Positions 1-8,159 of a stretch of 64,000 nt of DNA are shown here, piece by piece; position 1 is the stretch's first letter, and each line of letters starts with the position of its first letter. The notes under the pieces are model-generated. The model did no database searches. It had not been told where the DNA came from and worked only from the letters and a program-made list of their open reading frames with translations. Both the position numbers and the translations under genes were made by a program. Source of the stretch: an uncultured Lachnospiraceae bacterium (GTDB lineage Bacteria; Bacillota; Clostridia; Lachnospirales; Lachnospiraceae); assembly GCA_910587765.1 (NCBI GenBank), contig CAJUNR010000020.1:1-64000 (forward strand), written 5' to 3'.

Positions 1-2
1 AT

Positions 3-548
3 GAACAATTAGTAAAAGTTACCACTACACAAATAATGAAATTTCTTTATATACAAAATAACGAGCCATATTATAAACTTTATGTAGAAACAACAAAACA
101 ACAACTTGATACTTTTAAAGTTAATAGTTTGTTGATTAATAATATAGATTTCACTCCACAAATCAAACTATCTTATACTAAAGAACCTCATAAAGGACAA
201 TTTATCTATACTATAACCAGTGATTTTATTCCGCCAAACTTAGAAACTTGTGAAGTATATTATCAATACAATTATGAATGCCCCTCTCTTGATTTTTTTC
301 AGACATTCAGGCTATCATACCCATGTAATGATTTTTCAGCTTTGGTTATTTTAAAAAATGATCTAAATAAGCAATATTCAATTTTAGGTTCTACATTTTC
401 ATCTTTCAGCAAGATATATAATGATAACTTTAAAGCTTCTGAAATGTACACTAATGGTTCATGTAATATAAAACTGCCAAATTGGTCTTTACCTGGCGCT
501 GGATATGCTGTAACACTAAAGAACAAATCAGAAAAAAACCATATATAA
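3..548 (+). CDS. 3' part of an uncharacterised beta-rich protein
   Basis: The reading frame is open to the left window edge, so this is probably the C-terminal part of a longer protein; the first ATG visible is at 36. About 180 residues are seen. No catalytic motif is recognised. The sequence alternates hydrophobic and polar residues as in a beta-sandwich, with an aromatic-rich middle (around YYQYNYECPS) and a Trp-Leu-Pro-Gly-containing C-terminus. The following stretch holds remains of a two-membrane-segment protein, a pairing known from nucleotide-signalling defence loci, but I cannot assign this domain to a named family. Being coding is likely from frame length in AT-rich DNA; function is unknown. 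Confidence 0.6.
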   Translation, partial: EQLVKVTTTQIMKFLYIQNNEPYYKLYVETTKQQLDTFKVNSLLINNIDFTPQIKLSYTKEPHKGQFIYTITSDFIPPNLETCEVYYQYNYECPSLDFFQTFRLSYPCNDFSALVILKNDLNKQYSILGSTFSSFSKIYNDNFKASEMYTNGSCNIKLPNWSLPGAGYAVTLKNKSEKNHI

Positions 549-572
549 CATTTTATATATAATGAAAGTGCT

Positions 573-960
573 AATGATAATTATTCAATTCCATACCATA
601 TAGCAGAACGATATTTAATTTGGATTAATTTGAGAACATTTTTCTTTGTTTTAAATTAATCGCTTACATTAGTAAGAATTATTGCAACTATAATGACAGC
701 ATATTATGCATCCACTGACGCTAATAATCAAATCATTGTTTTTTATCACTATTAGCTACTTTTCTTACTATAGCAAATATTTTTATTAATTCTGGAACTA
801 AAGCACATACGTCACAACATTTATAGCGAGAACTGGATATGTGTATTACATTAACAATACATAATAAAGAATTAAATAATAATGCCAAAATATTATCATA
901 GCTAATAAAATAACCGAGATTGAAAAATATATGGAGTTATATGAGGATTAGCTAATGCGA
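573..960 (+). pseudogene. Decayed SLATT-like two-membrane-helix gene
   Basis: Translation across several frames gives pieces that join into one plausible protein: a start region ending in LIWINLRTFFFVLN, a stop, then a hydrophobic helix SLTLVRIIATIMTAYYAS, another stop, a second helix LATFLTIANIFINSGTK after a frameshift, and a charged tail ITEIEKYMELYED in a third frame. Two adjacent hydrophobic helices followed by a charged helical tail resemble SLATT-type effector proteins, but the match is by eye only. At least three stops and two frame changes make it non-functional. It follows the upstream gene closely and ends before a hairpin terminator. Confidence 0.4.
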
Positions 961-975
961 TATATTGTTATAACA

Positions 976-1004
976 AAAGCCAGCCCATTATACGGACTGG
1001 CTTT
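976..1004 (+). terminator. Hairpin terminator after decayed gene
   Basis: An 8-bp stem AAAGCCAG / CTGGCTTT encloses a loop that adds a further CC/GG pair; it is followed by a short T-containing stretch. It would end transcription from the left edge operon. Confidence 0.6.
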
Positions 1005-1242
1005 ATTCAGGCTCATAATCAATCGGGAATATCTATACTCTATATGGTCCCATTAAGAAAATATTTATTTTTCAATAATTTATGGTAACACGATAGTTGA
1101 AAAATAGAGCATTTACTATGAGACAGGTCCCATTCAACTATGTATTATTAGCATTCGCTTCAAAACAATATATCCAATTCTTTTAACTGCTTTCAGGCAA
1201 TTGCATACCAGTTGTTTTTTCTTGGATTAGTAATATACCATG

Positions 1243-1896
1243 TTACATTATATCGTGTATATATTCATATAGCAATATCTTATAAATAACATATAAGATA
1301 CAAGTAAACAAATCAAACATCATTATTACTGCGACAATGTATCCAATAAATTTGATTAGAATATCATTATCAAAATAAATATCCCCAAGTAAAATAAAAG
1401 ATGAAAAAAATAAAGCCAAAATTACATTTAAAACAGAAAATATTATTTTTACAATATAAAAAATAGAATAACTATTCCGAAAATCATTTTTGTATGGATA
1501 ACCCAATTCTCTTTTTAACCTCGAATATTCGTAATCTATATACAACCTACATTTTTTTACAATTTGACAAGAATTTGTATTATTATTATCAATTTCACTT
1601 TTTATTCTTTTTAAATAGTATAAATAGGTTTCCGACAAATACAACAAATATTTTCGTTTTTTTAATAGCATATTCTCATAAAGCACTTTAACATCTATTT
1701 CATCATCTTTTTTATTCCATAAATACTGATGTAGTGGTAAATATATTTTTTCTAACTGTAGACTTTTTATATTTATATTATATTTATTGCTATTAGTTTT
1801 TCCTGTAACAAAATAAGTTGTCACAGCTGTCAAAATTATAGTTAATAATGATTTAAAAGCATCGCTTTGTATGAAAGTTATTAATATTTGTTCCAT
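1243..1896 (-). CDS. Membrane protein of unknown function, three predicted helices
   Basis: A 217-residue protein. There is one hydrophobic segment near residues 8-32, then about 100 residues of charged helical sequence rich in Tyr, Lys and Leu, then two hydrophobic segments near residues 145-172 and 180-210. This layout (N-terminal anchor, cytosolic helical bundle, C-terminal pair) is common in small accessory-island membrane proteins, some linked to phage defence, but I recognise no family motif. The gene is isolated, with AT-rich non-coding DNA on both sides. The start is the only ATG near the upstream end and has a weak upstream purine stretch. Confidence 0.65.
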   Translation of the reverse strand: MEQILITFIQSDAFKSLLTIILTAVTTYFVTGKTNSNKYNINIKSLQLEKIYLPLHQYLWNKKDDEIDVKVLYENMLLKKRKYLLYLSETYLYYLKRIKSEIDNNNTNSCQIVKKCRLYIDYEYSRLKRELGYPYKNDFRNSYSIFYIVKIIFSVLNVILALFFSSFILLGDIYFDNDILIKFIGYIVAVIMMFDLFTCILYVIYKILLYEYIHDIM

Positions 1897-2643
1897 ATGT
1901 AAAATTCCTCACTAAATTTAGAATAGTATTTTTTATCATATATTATTTTACCATTGGCAAGTCATATCGACAAATATAATCTCAAGTCAACTGATAATAA
2001 TTTCCAAATATGCTTCTGAGTTATCCATATATGATGAATAATATACTCTGATTATCAAACTATTCCCAAAACAAAACCGAACATGATTTACATAATAATT
2101 TCCGTCACCACACCACACTTAAAAATCTCTAGCAAAATCAATACATTTTATCTCAAATTCCATCAACTTTCATAATACATAAAATATTATGTAAACTAAT
2201 TTCACAATATTTCTATAAAAATTCAAAATAACGAATACCATCCCGAACATCAAAATTTATTCCAATTCCAGCCATCCGATTTCAGCAAACCTCTACCCTC
2301 TCACATCTCAGCAATATTTAGAAACACAAAATAATACTTTGATATTCAAAGTATATTTATAAAGCATTCCATTTCTTCCACACAACACTATAACATCAAA
2401 ACATCAAAAACAGTTCTCTACCGAACCATCCTAGCAATTCGTATATACGAACAATCATTTACCAATTCCATAGCACACAAAATCCCAAAATCCATTGAAA
2501 AATAAAGGAAAGTCAGTAAAAGGCCGGAACCACGCCGAACTGCATTATAATCTCTCCGCCTATAAAGAAAAAGCCATACCCATCTCTGGATACAGCTTTT
2601 CTTCCTTATTATATGTAGTTCCATACTGTCTCTGTCGTATTCC
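1897..2643. other. Gene-free stretch, strongly G-poor on the plus strand
   Basis: No convincing gene is seen. From about 2041 to 2460 the plus strand has only about 21 G in 420 bases while C is frequent. A perfect 14-bp palindrome TTCGTATATACGAA lies at 2438-2451. Short open frames here lack ribosome binding sites and look like chance. Confidence 0.6.
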
Positions 2644-2979
2644 TTATACCCATTCTTTCACCTGGAAGATATCCAGCCACATCAGGAACCGGATGCCGTC
2701 CCTCAGTCCCTGCATATAGGTTTCCTCCAGCTCATAATTCTCAACGGTAGTCTCCCTTTCATAGTGTCTTCTTATCGCAGTCCGTTCCTCATCCTCCAGC
2801 TTTTCAAGAACCTTGTCAATTTCCCCTTCGCTCTTCTCCTGATACTCCTTCAGTTCCTGATAATCCGGTTTTCTGCTGACCTGTTCCATAGAGACTTCTA
2901 CTCTTGCGGATAGAAAGTCTTTCCAGCATGCGCTGCTGATATTCGCTGCTCTCTCCGCCCATTCTGATTGATTACTCAT
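2644..2979 (-). CDS. Small hypothetical protein, DUF6809-like
   Basis: A 111-residue, largely helical, acidic protein. Its C-terminal third (ETYMQGLRDGIRFLMWL) resembles the pattern of small Firmicutes island proteins in the DUF6809 group, whose role is unknown. The ATG overlaps the end of the upstream LexA-like gene by 8 bases, so the two are translationally coupled and co-transcribed. The family assignment is a weak recognition by motif; that it is a real gene is supported by the overlap and codon use. Confidence 0.65.
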   Translation of the reverse strand: MSNQSEWAERAANISSACWKDFLSARVEVSMEQVSRKPDYQELKEYQEKSEGEIDKVLEKLEDEERTAIRRHYERETTVENYELEETYMQGLRDGIRFLMWLDIFQVKEWV

Positions 2980-3259
2980 CCTCTGCTTCCTCCGTTTCTT
3001 CGTGTGTAGTTGTTTCTTCTTCTTTTACAAATTTATATCCTACAAGCCTGATTGCTCTTGGAGATTTATCCCTTATTTCAATCTTTCCCTCTTTTTCCAG
3101 TTTAGCAAGATGGGAAAATATGGTTGAAGTGGATTTCAGCCCAACTGCCGCCGCTATTTCCCGTACACTGGGCGCATAGCCATTCTGCATGAAAAAGTCA
3201 ATAAGAAAATCGTATATCTTCTGCCTTGCTTTATTCCTACGTTCAGTCAGGTCTCCCAC
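2972..3259 (-). CDS. LexA-type winged-helix DNA-binding protein without protease domain
   Basis: A 95-residue protein. Residues about 10-70 match the LexA N-terminal DNA-binding domain (YDFLIDFFMQNGYAPSVREIAAAVGLKSTSTIFSHLAKLEKEG would fall across it). The normal S24 self-cleavage domain is absent; the C-terminus is instead a short acidic tail. It therefore probably binds DNA but cannot be inactivated by RecA-stimulated cleavage. The start is a GTG. It heads a two-gene unit with the following small gene. It may repress element genes, or compete at host SOS-like operators; which one cannot be told from sequence. Confidence 0.85.
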   Translation of the reverse strand: MGDLTERRNKARQKIYDFLIDFFMQNGYAPSVREIAAAVGLKSTSTIFSHLAKLEKEGKIEIRDKSPRAIRLVGYKFVKEEETTTHEETEEAEDE

Positions 3260-3309
3260 AGCCTCAAGCCCCCTTATGTATGATTCTGCTTTTTATATTT
3301 CCCATAATC

Positions 3310-3402
3310 TCAAAATACATTCCATCTATCGTAACCAAAATATGCAACGGTTGCCCGATCTGCTTCATACGCGCTGTACGTATCCTCCCAATTAGTCACC
3401 AT
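3310..3402 (-). CDS. Possible 30-residue small protein
   Basis: A short frame begins with ATG at 3402, overlapping the stop of the upstream zinc-ribbon gene by about 10 bases, and encodes 30 residues rich in Tyr, Trp and acidic residues. The overlap is of the kind seen in coupled genes, but no family is recognised and the length is near chance. Confidence 0.3.
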   Translation of the reverse strand: MVTNWEDTYSAYEADRATVAYFGYDRWNVF

Positions 3403-4690
3403 TAGCTGAATCCTCCGTATAGTACCTTTTATTCCATCTGTAAGCCATATATCCAATAGTTTCTTTATCAGGTATTCTTTCAGGTGTTCCAAAGTGAGAA
3501 GCTGAAAAACAATGTTTACTGCATACCACTTTTATAGTCTTAATTCCCTCGGGATCTCTTTTCCCATCTCTTCCCTTTGCACTATTCCTTTTTATAAGTC
3601 CTGCTTTACTTCCGCAAAACGGACAACGCTTTAATCCACTTGCATATGTAATTTCAGATGGCATATCAGGCTCACATTCCGGCAGTTCATCAGGTAATGT
3701 TTCATCGTCAATCCACATATCATCGTTCTTTATGCGGTGATTCCACTTTTCCACCAGTGCATTAATCACATCCTTAAACGAATTGATATAAAGCCTGTCC
3801 TCCTGATTTAACCCGCTTGATTCCATCACATCCTTTTTCATAACATGAAAACAATCATCACATTCAATCGTTACTATTAAATCAAACCAGAATGTTTTCA
3901 TATATATGTGTGGAGATTTTCCACAAAACGGACACGGAAGCAAATCATCATGCGGGAACATTTCGGTAACATCCAGCTTCTTATGCCCCATCACATATTT
4001 TTTCATAATCTCAACAACCAGGAAATCAAAGAATTTCACCTGTTTCCTCTTGACTTCCGGATATTTAAAAAAAGATATTACAGCGTCATAAACAATCAAT
4101 TCTTTTATATGGTGCTTATTACCTCTACACCATACACACGCATACACACTTCTGTACATTTCAAAAACATCAAACATATTTACTTTGTTTCCATCCAGAT
4201 TATCAATCATTCTGCAAAACTTTCTAATGCCACTGTTCTTTTTAACATTCCCAAAAAATGAAATATTTTCTCCTCTATATTCTGGTTCATAATCCATAGT
4301 CCTGCATGAAATTGTTTTATATTGCTCTGATACAAAAACATCAAATTCTTTATATTCTGCACAATCTTCTCTTTCTAAAAAATCCTTAAATGTCATTATG
4401 TTAGTAAAGGAAAGAAATCGAAGAGATTTCTCGTAAAGATTGTCATATGTTTTTTCAGGAACTCTATATATGTAACAGTTATTGTCCTTTGATAATATGG
4501 ACAGTTCAAAAATATCCTCTGTTATTTTTTCAGAACGTCTTAATGCCGCACACAGTTCATCATATGTAATACCACGTTTTTTAAAGTCGGACATGAAAAC
4601 GCAGAATTCCTTAAAGTTGGCTTTATTTTCATAAGCCCTGTCCAACCAACAATACAAATCATCCAGCCATTCTTTATTGTTTATAATCAT
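3392..4690 (-). CDS. Large protein with two Lar-type zinc ribbons
   Basis: A 432-residue protein. The N-terminal 230 residues are helical with no recognised motif. The C-terminal half holds two modules beginning CPFCG (LPCPFCGKSPHI and LKRCPFCGSKAG), each followed by a second cysteine pair or Cys-His pair and a C-terminal Trp-Asn/Arg segment, the pattern of Lar-like restriction-alleviation and related phage zinc-ribbon proteins. Lar proteins modulate type I restriction; whether this long form does so is inference. The chosen ATG (4690) has GGAGT nine bases upstream, preferred over a GTG three codons earlier. It lies in a leftward operon of small island genes. Confidence 0.7.
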   Translation of the reverse strand: MIINNKEWLDDLYCWLDRAYENKANFKEFCVFMSDFKKRGITYDELCAALRRSEKITEDIFELSILSKDNNCYIYRVPEKTYDNLYEKSLRFLSFTNIMTFKDFLEREDCAEYKEFDVFVSEQYKTISCRTMDYEPEYRGENISFFGNVKKNSGIRKFCRMIDNLDGNKVNMFDVFEMYRSVYACVWCRGNKHHIKELIVYDAVISFFKYPEVKRKQVKFFDFLVVEIMKKYVMGHKKLDVTEMFPHDDLLPCPFCGKSPHIYMKTFWFDLIVTIECDDCFHVMKKDVMESSGLNQEDRLYINSFKDVINALVEKWNHRIKNDDMWIDDETLPDELPECEPDMPSEITYASGLKRCPFCGSKAGLIKRNSAKGRDGKRDPEGIKTIKVVCSKHCFSASHFGTPERIPDKETIGYMAYRWNKRYYTEDSANGD

Positions 4691-4720
4691 ACTTTTCACA
4701 CTCCATCCATAATTACATAA

Positions 4721-4930
4721 TCAGCGTAAATACACTGCTTCATATATTCCCATGATCTTCCGTTGTCCTTCTGCATAGCTTCTACAGGTATTGATAATTT
4801 CCTTAATATCCTCTCTATGTAAAAGTCCAAAATCATCAGCCAGAACTTTTAAATCTTTTTTATCCTGCCTGCTGATACTCTTTTTTACCGGCTCTTTCAT
4901 TAATCCCAATGCTGGTCTTCCTCTTTTCAT
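4721..4930 (-). CDS. Small basic hypothetical protein
   Basis: A 69-residue basic protein beginning MKRGRPALG, a GRP AT-hook-like start often found in small DNA-associated island proteins, followed by charged helices. The start was chosen because GGAGG lies ten bases upstream; a longer frame starting upstream lacks a site. It lies about 30 bases upstream of the zinc-ribbon gene in the same direction. No function is assigned. Confidence 0.55.
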   Translation of the reverse strand: MKRGRPALGLMKEPVKKSISRQDKKDLKVLADDFGLLHREDIKEIINTCRSYAEGQRKIMGIYEAVYLR

Positions 4931-5002
4931 TCCGCCAATTCCTCCATCTTCACAAGCCAAAAACCAATCACTTTTATCGCTCTGATAGATTTCTTTTTCT
5001 TT

Positions 5003-5212
5003 TCAATCTTTCCCTGATAACGCCGCCTTCCTGAACGCCGACACGATCATTATTACTTTTCCCATAAATCCAGCAGCTTTCATTGGCGTTGCCTTCATAG
5101 TTTCCGCTTTCCAGCTTTCATATTCTTTTCTGTTCATATCCTGACAGATAACAGCCAGTTCTATTATCTGTGGTCTATACATATGAAAAATATCTAATCC
5201 TGTCATTTCCAT
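5003..5212 (-). CDS. Small hypothetical protein
   Basis: A 69-residue helical protein. The ATG at 5212 sits directly after a strong AGGAGGGG site; the frame is open upstream but that extension has no site. No motif is recognised. It is part of the leftward unit that starts at the resolvase. Confidence 0.55.
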   Translation of the reverse strand: MEMTGLDIFHMYRPQIIELAVICQDMNRKEYESWKAETMKATPMKAAGFMGKVIMIVSAFRKAALSGKD

Positions 5213-5252
5213 AATCCCCTCCTGCTCTTTCGTTCTACAAGCTTTAGTTGTT

Positions 5253-5531
5253 TTATTTGCATATTTCATTCAGTACACGCGCCAGCCTCTCCCTCCCGGA
5301 TTCCAGGTAAAAAAGATTTTCCCCAACTTTTACGGGTTCTCCCCGTTCATGGGCAGTAATTACTTTTTGCTGGTACAAATTAATTCCGAGATTGATCCCA
5401 CTGGCAAACGCTTCATTCTTTGTTAAATTACTCAATATCCATTCCTCCATTCTTTCTTTATCACCACTTTGTATTTCTCCACTTTCACAATTATTTTCCG
5501 CAAAAGTATTATAATTTTCTGGACATTTCAT
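5253..5531 (-). CDS. Small hypothetical protein
   Basis: A 92-residue protein, acidic at the N-terminus, with a C-terminal half containing a Gly-rich helical segment (ASGINLGINLYQQK). The ATG chosen has AAAGGAAA just upstream, 16 bases after the resolvase stop, so it is probably in the resolvase operon. No family is recognised. Confidence 0.5.
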   Translation of the reverse strand: MKCPENYNTFAENNCESGEIQSGDKERMEEWILSNLTKNEAFASGINLGINLYQQKVITAHERGEPVKVGENLFYLESGRERLARVLNEICK

Positions 5532-5547
5532 TTTCCTTTCAATATCA

Positions 5548-6147
5548 CTATCGCTTCTCCACAATTTTTAAGTACTTGTAAAGTGTTGGTCTGCTAATAC
5601 TTGACAGTCTTGATAATTCAGACAAGTTAATATTTCCATTTTGAAACATTGGATAATACTTCAAAAAGTTATATGGTAATGTTTCAATTGTCGTTTGTGG
5701 TCTTCCTAACTTTACCCCCTTAGCTTTCGCATTTATCATTCCAGATCGTATTCTTGCAGTTATAATATCTCTTTCCAGTTCCGCAAAAACTCCCCACATG
5801 AGCATCATTCCTTTACTGATTGCATCCATTTCTTTTCCGGGAGAACAATCAATTGTAATACTTCCAGCAATAATAAGTTTGATCTGCTTTTCCTGTACCT
5901 CTTTTATAATCTCACACAGCTTTTGAGTGCTTCTTGTTAATCGACTTACTTCTAATGAAATTATAGAATCTCCAGGCATTATAATCTGCATTAGACGGTT
6001 TAACTCTTTCCTGTCATCCTTTGTCCCACTTTCATACTCAAAAAAGATATTGTCCTCTTTGATTCCCATATTTTTAAGTTCCCTTTTTTGCCTGTTTATG
6101 TCTTGTTTGGATTCATTAGTAGAACAACGTGCATATCCGTATTCCAT
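5548..6147 (-). CDS. Small serine recombinase (resolvase/invertase family)
   Basis: A 199-residue protein. The N-terminal resolvase catalytic domain (about 1-135) begins YGYARCSTNESKQDINRQ, with the nucleophilic Ser in the Y-x-R-x-S motif, followed by the conserved SRLTRS region (EVSRLTRSTQKL) with active-site arginines. The C-terminal part carries a helix-turn-helix (LSRLSSISRPTLYKYL). Enzymes of this size resolve plasmid or transposon cointegrates or invert segments rather than integrate large elements. The start is placed at the ATG behind GGAGGTGA. The approx. 270 bases upstream are AT-rich and could hold its res site. Confidence 0.92.
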   Translation of the reverse strand: MEYGYARCSTNESKQDINRQKRELKNMGIKEDNIFFEYESGTKDDRKELNRLMQIIMPGDSIISLEVSRLTRSTQKLCEIIKEVQEKQIKLIIAGSITIDCSPGKEMDAISKGMMLMWGVFAELERDIITARIRSGMINAKAKGVKLGRPQTTIETLPYNFLKYYPMFQNGNINLSELSRLSSISRPTLYKYLKIVEKR

Positions 6148-6424
6148 CTCTCTATCACCTCCCACTTTATTTCTTTGGCACTAACTATTTCTCCATAAAT
6201 TTCCAATGCTAATCAAAATGTAAAAGAAAAGGCAATTTGTATTTCCTTTACAAAAAAGTGTTTATTTGATATGATTTTATATGGAAATTGCCCCTTCTAA
6301 ACTGTAAATAAAATCACCTGATTTTCTTTACAAAATTTCCAGTGTCATTTTCGCCTATTGTTTATTTCTCTATTTTGACCTATACTATATATACATTCAC
6401 TTCTATTTTCATTTTAAAAAGGAG

Positions 6425-6712
6425 ATGACCACAATAAACATAGAACTCAAACCCAGGAATCATTTCAAAGAATTTTTCCACACCATTTTTAACAAACTTG
6501 AAGACCTCATGTTCACAATCTTCCAGAAAACCCCTGAACGGCTCATTCCGCCATTCCTTATAAAATGGATGGATAATTATACGAGAAGAAGACTGCACGA
6601 ACTGGAGCAGGCTGTGATCCATCAGCGCTGGAGAAAGGCACAGCTTGAAAAGGCTCTCGAAGAAATTCGCTCAAAAAATCAGGACGCAAAAAAAGCACCT
6701 TCGGACGAGTAA
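6425..6712 (+). CDS. Small basic coiled-coil hypothetical protein
   Basis: A 95-residue protein with an aromatic N-terminal half and a highly charged helical C-terminal half (RRLHELEQAVIHQRWRKAQLEKALEE). An AAAGGAG site lies just upstream of the ATG, and a hairpin follows the stop. It is transcribed away from the resolvase, so the intervening region holds divergent promoters. No family recognised. Confidence 0.6.
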   Translation: MTTINIELKPRNHFKEFFHTIFNKLEDLMFTIFQKTPERLIPPFLIKWMDNYTRRRLHELEQAVIHQRWRKAQLEKALEEIRSKNQDAKKAPSDE

Positions 6713-6733
6713 TTTTCCGTTGGTGCTGCTTTT
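6691..6733 (+). terminator. Hairpin terminator overlapping gene end
   Basis: AGCACC and GGTGCT arms flank the stop region of the preceding gene and are followed by CTTTT. Its A-rich left flank would also serve the opposite direction, where the PIN-toxin gene converges on it. Confidence 0.6.
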
Positions 6734-6751
6734 CCATATTATGACTTTTTT

Positions 6752-7165
6752 CTATAATTTCAAATAATCTTTTGGAAAAATTGCTTTTATATCTGACATT
6801 TTATAATCGCCTGTATTCCTTGTTATAATGTATTCCGCTCCATATGATCTTGCACATTCCATTTGAAGACAGTCCTCAAAGTCTGAAAAATCTTCATTTT
6901 CAAGTCCAGACAGTAATTTTATTTTATCTATCCCCTCCACATCAAAGATAGAAAACAAACTGAGCAGTATTTCTCTCCGTTCTTTTGAATCATAATCTTT
7001 TCTTAATATGAAGAACATATTCGTGACAGAATGAGCTGCAATGCATCCTTTTATCTTTCCAGTAACGCAATCATGAATAATCTTCTCTGCATCCTCATAA
7101 AAAGGTTCTCTTGTAAGAAGATAATCAAGAATCACATTTGTATCAATCAGAACCTTATCTACCAT
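6752..7165 (-). CDS. PIN-domain toxin (VapC-like ribonuclease)
   Basis: A 137-residue PIN domain. The N-terminal DTNVILDYLL motif gives the first catalytic Asp; a middle acidic residue occurs around ENEDFSDFEDCLQ, and the C-terminal motif IITRNTGDYK carries the last conserved Asp. PIN toxins are magnesium-dependent endoribonucleases that cut tRNA or mRNA and are neutralised by a partner. The start overlaps the stop of the upstream gene by 11 bases, the usual toxin-antitoxin coupling, with antitoxin first. All expected acidic residues are present, so it is probably active. Confidence 0.9.
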   Translation of the reverse strand: MVDKVLIDTNVILDYLLTREPFYEDAEKIIHDCVTGKIKGCIAAHSVTNMFFILRKDYDSKERREILLSLFSIFDVEGIDKIKLLSGLENEDFSDFEDCLQMECARSYGAEYIITRNTGDYKMSDIKAIFPKDYLKL

Positions 7166-7379
7166 ATTTTTCTTCCCTGTAAGAAGCTAATTCTGCATCA
7201 TAATCAACAACTGTCCCTTTTCTCCGCAATTGTTCCAGTTTTGCAAATGCTTCCTGCCTTTCTGATTTTTTATCATCATACAAACCATTTATGCCCTGCA
7301 TAATCTGTAAAATAAAACCTATTTTATCTTCGGGTATTTTTTCCAGTTCCCTTATTGCACTTTGTCTTAATGCTGTCAT
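7155..7379 (-). CDS. Antitoxin partner of the PIN toxin
   Basis: A 74-residue helical protein. Its N-terminus (TALRQSAIRELEKIPEDK) and QIMQGINGL segment match the small Firmicutes antitoxins that precede PIN toxins; the C-terminus is charged and likely wraps the toxin. The start is placed at the ATG beginning MTALRQ, because it has a GGGGG-type site just upstream and the longer frame does not look family-like. Autorepression by the toxin-antitoxin complex is usual in such pairs but no operator is obvious. Confidence 0.78.
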   Translation of the reverse strand: MTALRQSAIRELEKIPEDKIGFILQIMQGINGLYDDKKSERQEAFAKLEQLRRKGTVVDYDAELASYREEKYGR

Positions 7380-7565
7380 AAAATCCCCCCAGTCTGAATT
7401 TTGATCTGATTTTCTATCAACAGTATAGCATTCTATTATCGATTTCACAACTATTTAATTATAGCGATAGTGTAACTTTATTTTCTGTTTCGGCACTGAC
7501 AGAAAATTTCCGCCAGTGTCGACTAAATATGACGGTCAGATTTTCCAACCGCCATATTTGAAATA

Positions 7566-7665
7566 CCTAACTTAAAATGCCTGTCCTAACTTAGCTTAAC
7601 CGAACACAGCGTAACACATCGCAACGCAACATAACACAACATGCCGTAGCTTAACTTAAAACGCC
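7566..7665. repeat. Degenerate 5-bp tandem repeat, consensus NNAAC
   Basis: About 20 consecutive 5-base units (for example CTAAC TTAGC TTAAC CGAAC, then GTAAC, GCAAC, GCAAC, ATAAC, ACAAC) keep strict phase over roughly 100 bases. The third to fifth positions are mostly AAC and the first two vary. It lies in the 354-base gap between the antitoxin gene and the next leftward gene. A second structure just left of it, AAATATG(A)CGG / CCG(C)CATATTT at about 7526-7561, can form a hairpin. Confidence 0.7.
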
Positions 7666-7733
7666 CAACTCATTACTTCTATTTTTCATCTGACTACAAG
7701 CCCTTTATGGACTTCTTGCCATTGGAACACACA

Positions 7734-8099
7734 TTAATAACATTGCATTCTTCTCCTTCCGTAATCACTAATACAATTTTCCGTTTTTTCATCACAAACT
7801 TTCCGAAAATATTCACTTAAACTAAATGAATATGAGCGACTCAGCAAAGAAACAGTTTCCCCACTTTTCCGAACAGTCGTTTGCGCAACCACAATATTAT
7901 TTGTTGTTGTCAGATTCCCACGAATGATATTTTCCAGTGTCTTTCTCAAACCATCATATCGTGTGTCTATATAATGTTTCTCGCCCTTTCTGTTTTCATT
8001 TATGAAATAAACCAATCTATACGAAAATTCCGTTTCGACCATGTTATTTGCTAAAATTCCACGATTCACATCAGATAAAATACTTGATACCGTATACAT
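7734..8099 (-). CDS. Hypothetical island protein
   Basis: A 121-residue mixed alpha/beta protein with no recognised motif. GAGGAA precedes the ATG. It is separated from the following DUF262-like gene by 60 bases in the same direction, so it is likely in that operon. The C-terminal tail is cysteine-containing and basic. Confidence 0.6.
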   Translation of the reverse strand: MYTVSSILSDVNRGILANNMVETEFSYRLVYFINENRKGEKHYIDTRYDGLRKTLENIIRGNLTTTNNIVVAQTTVRKSGETVSLLSRSYSFSLSEYFRKVCDEKTENCISDYGRRRMQCY

Positions 8100-8159
8100 A
8101 AATGTTCCTCATTTCCTTTGTGTATGGGGAGAGACCTGCCCTCCCCATATTTTCCACCG

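Noticed and set aside
2418..2719. Overlapping short frames on both strands.
   Set aside because: Neither has a Shine-Dalgarno site; base bias gives open frames by chance.
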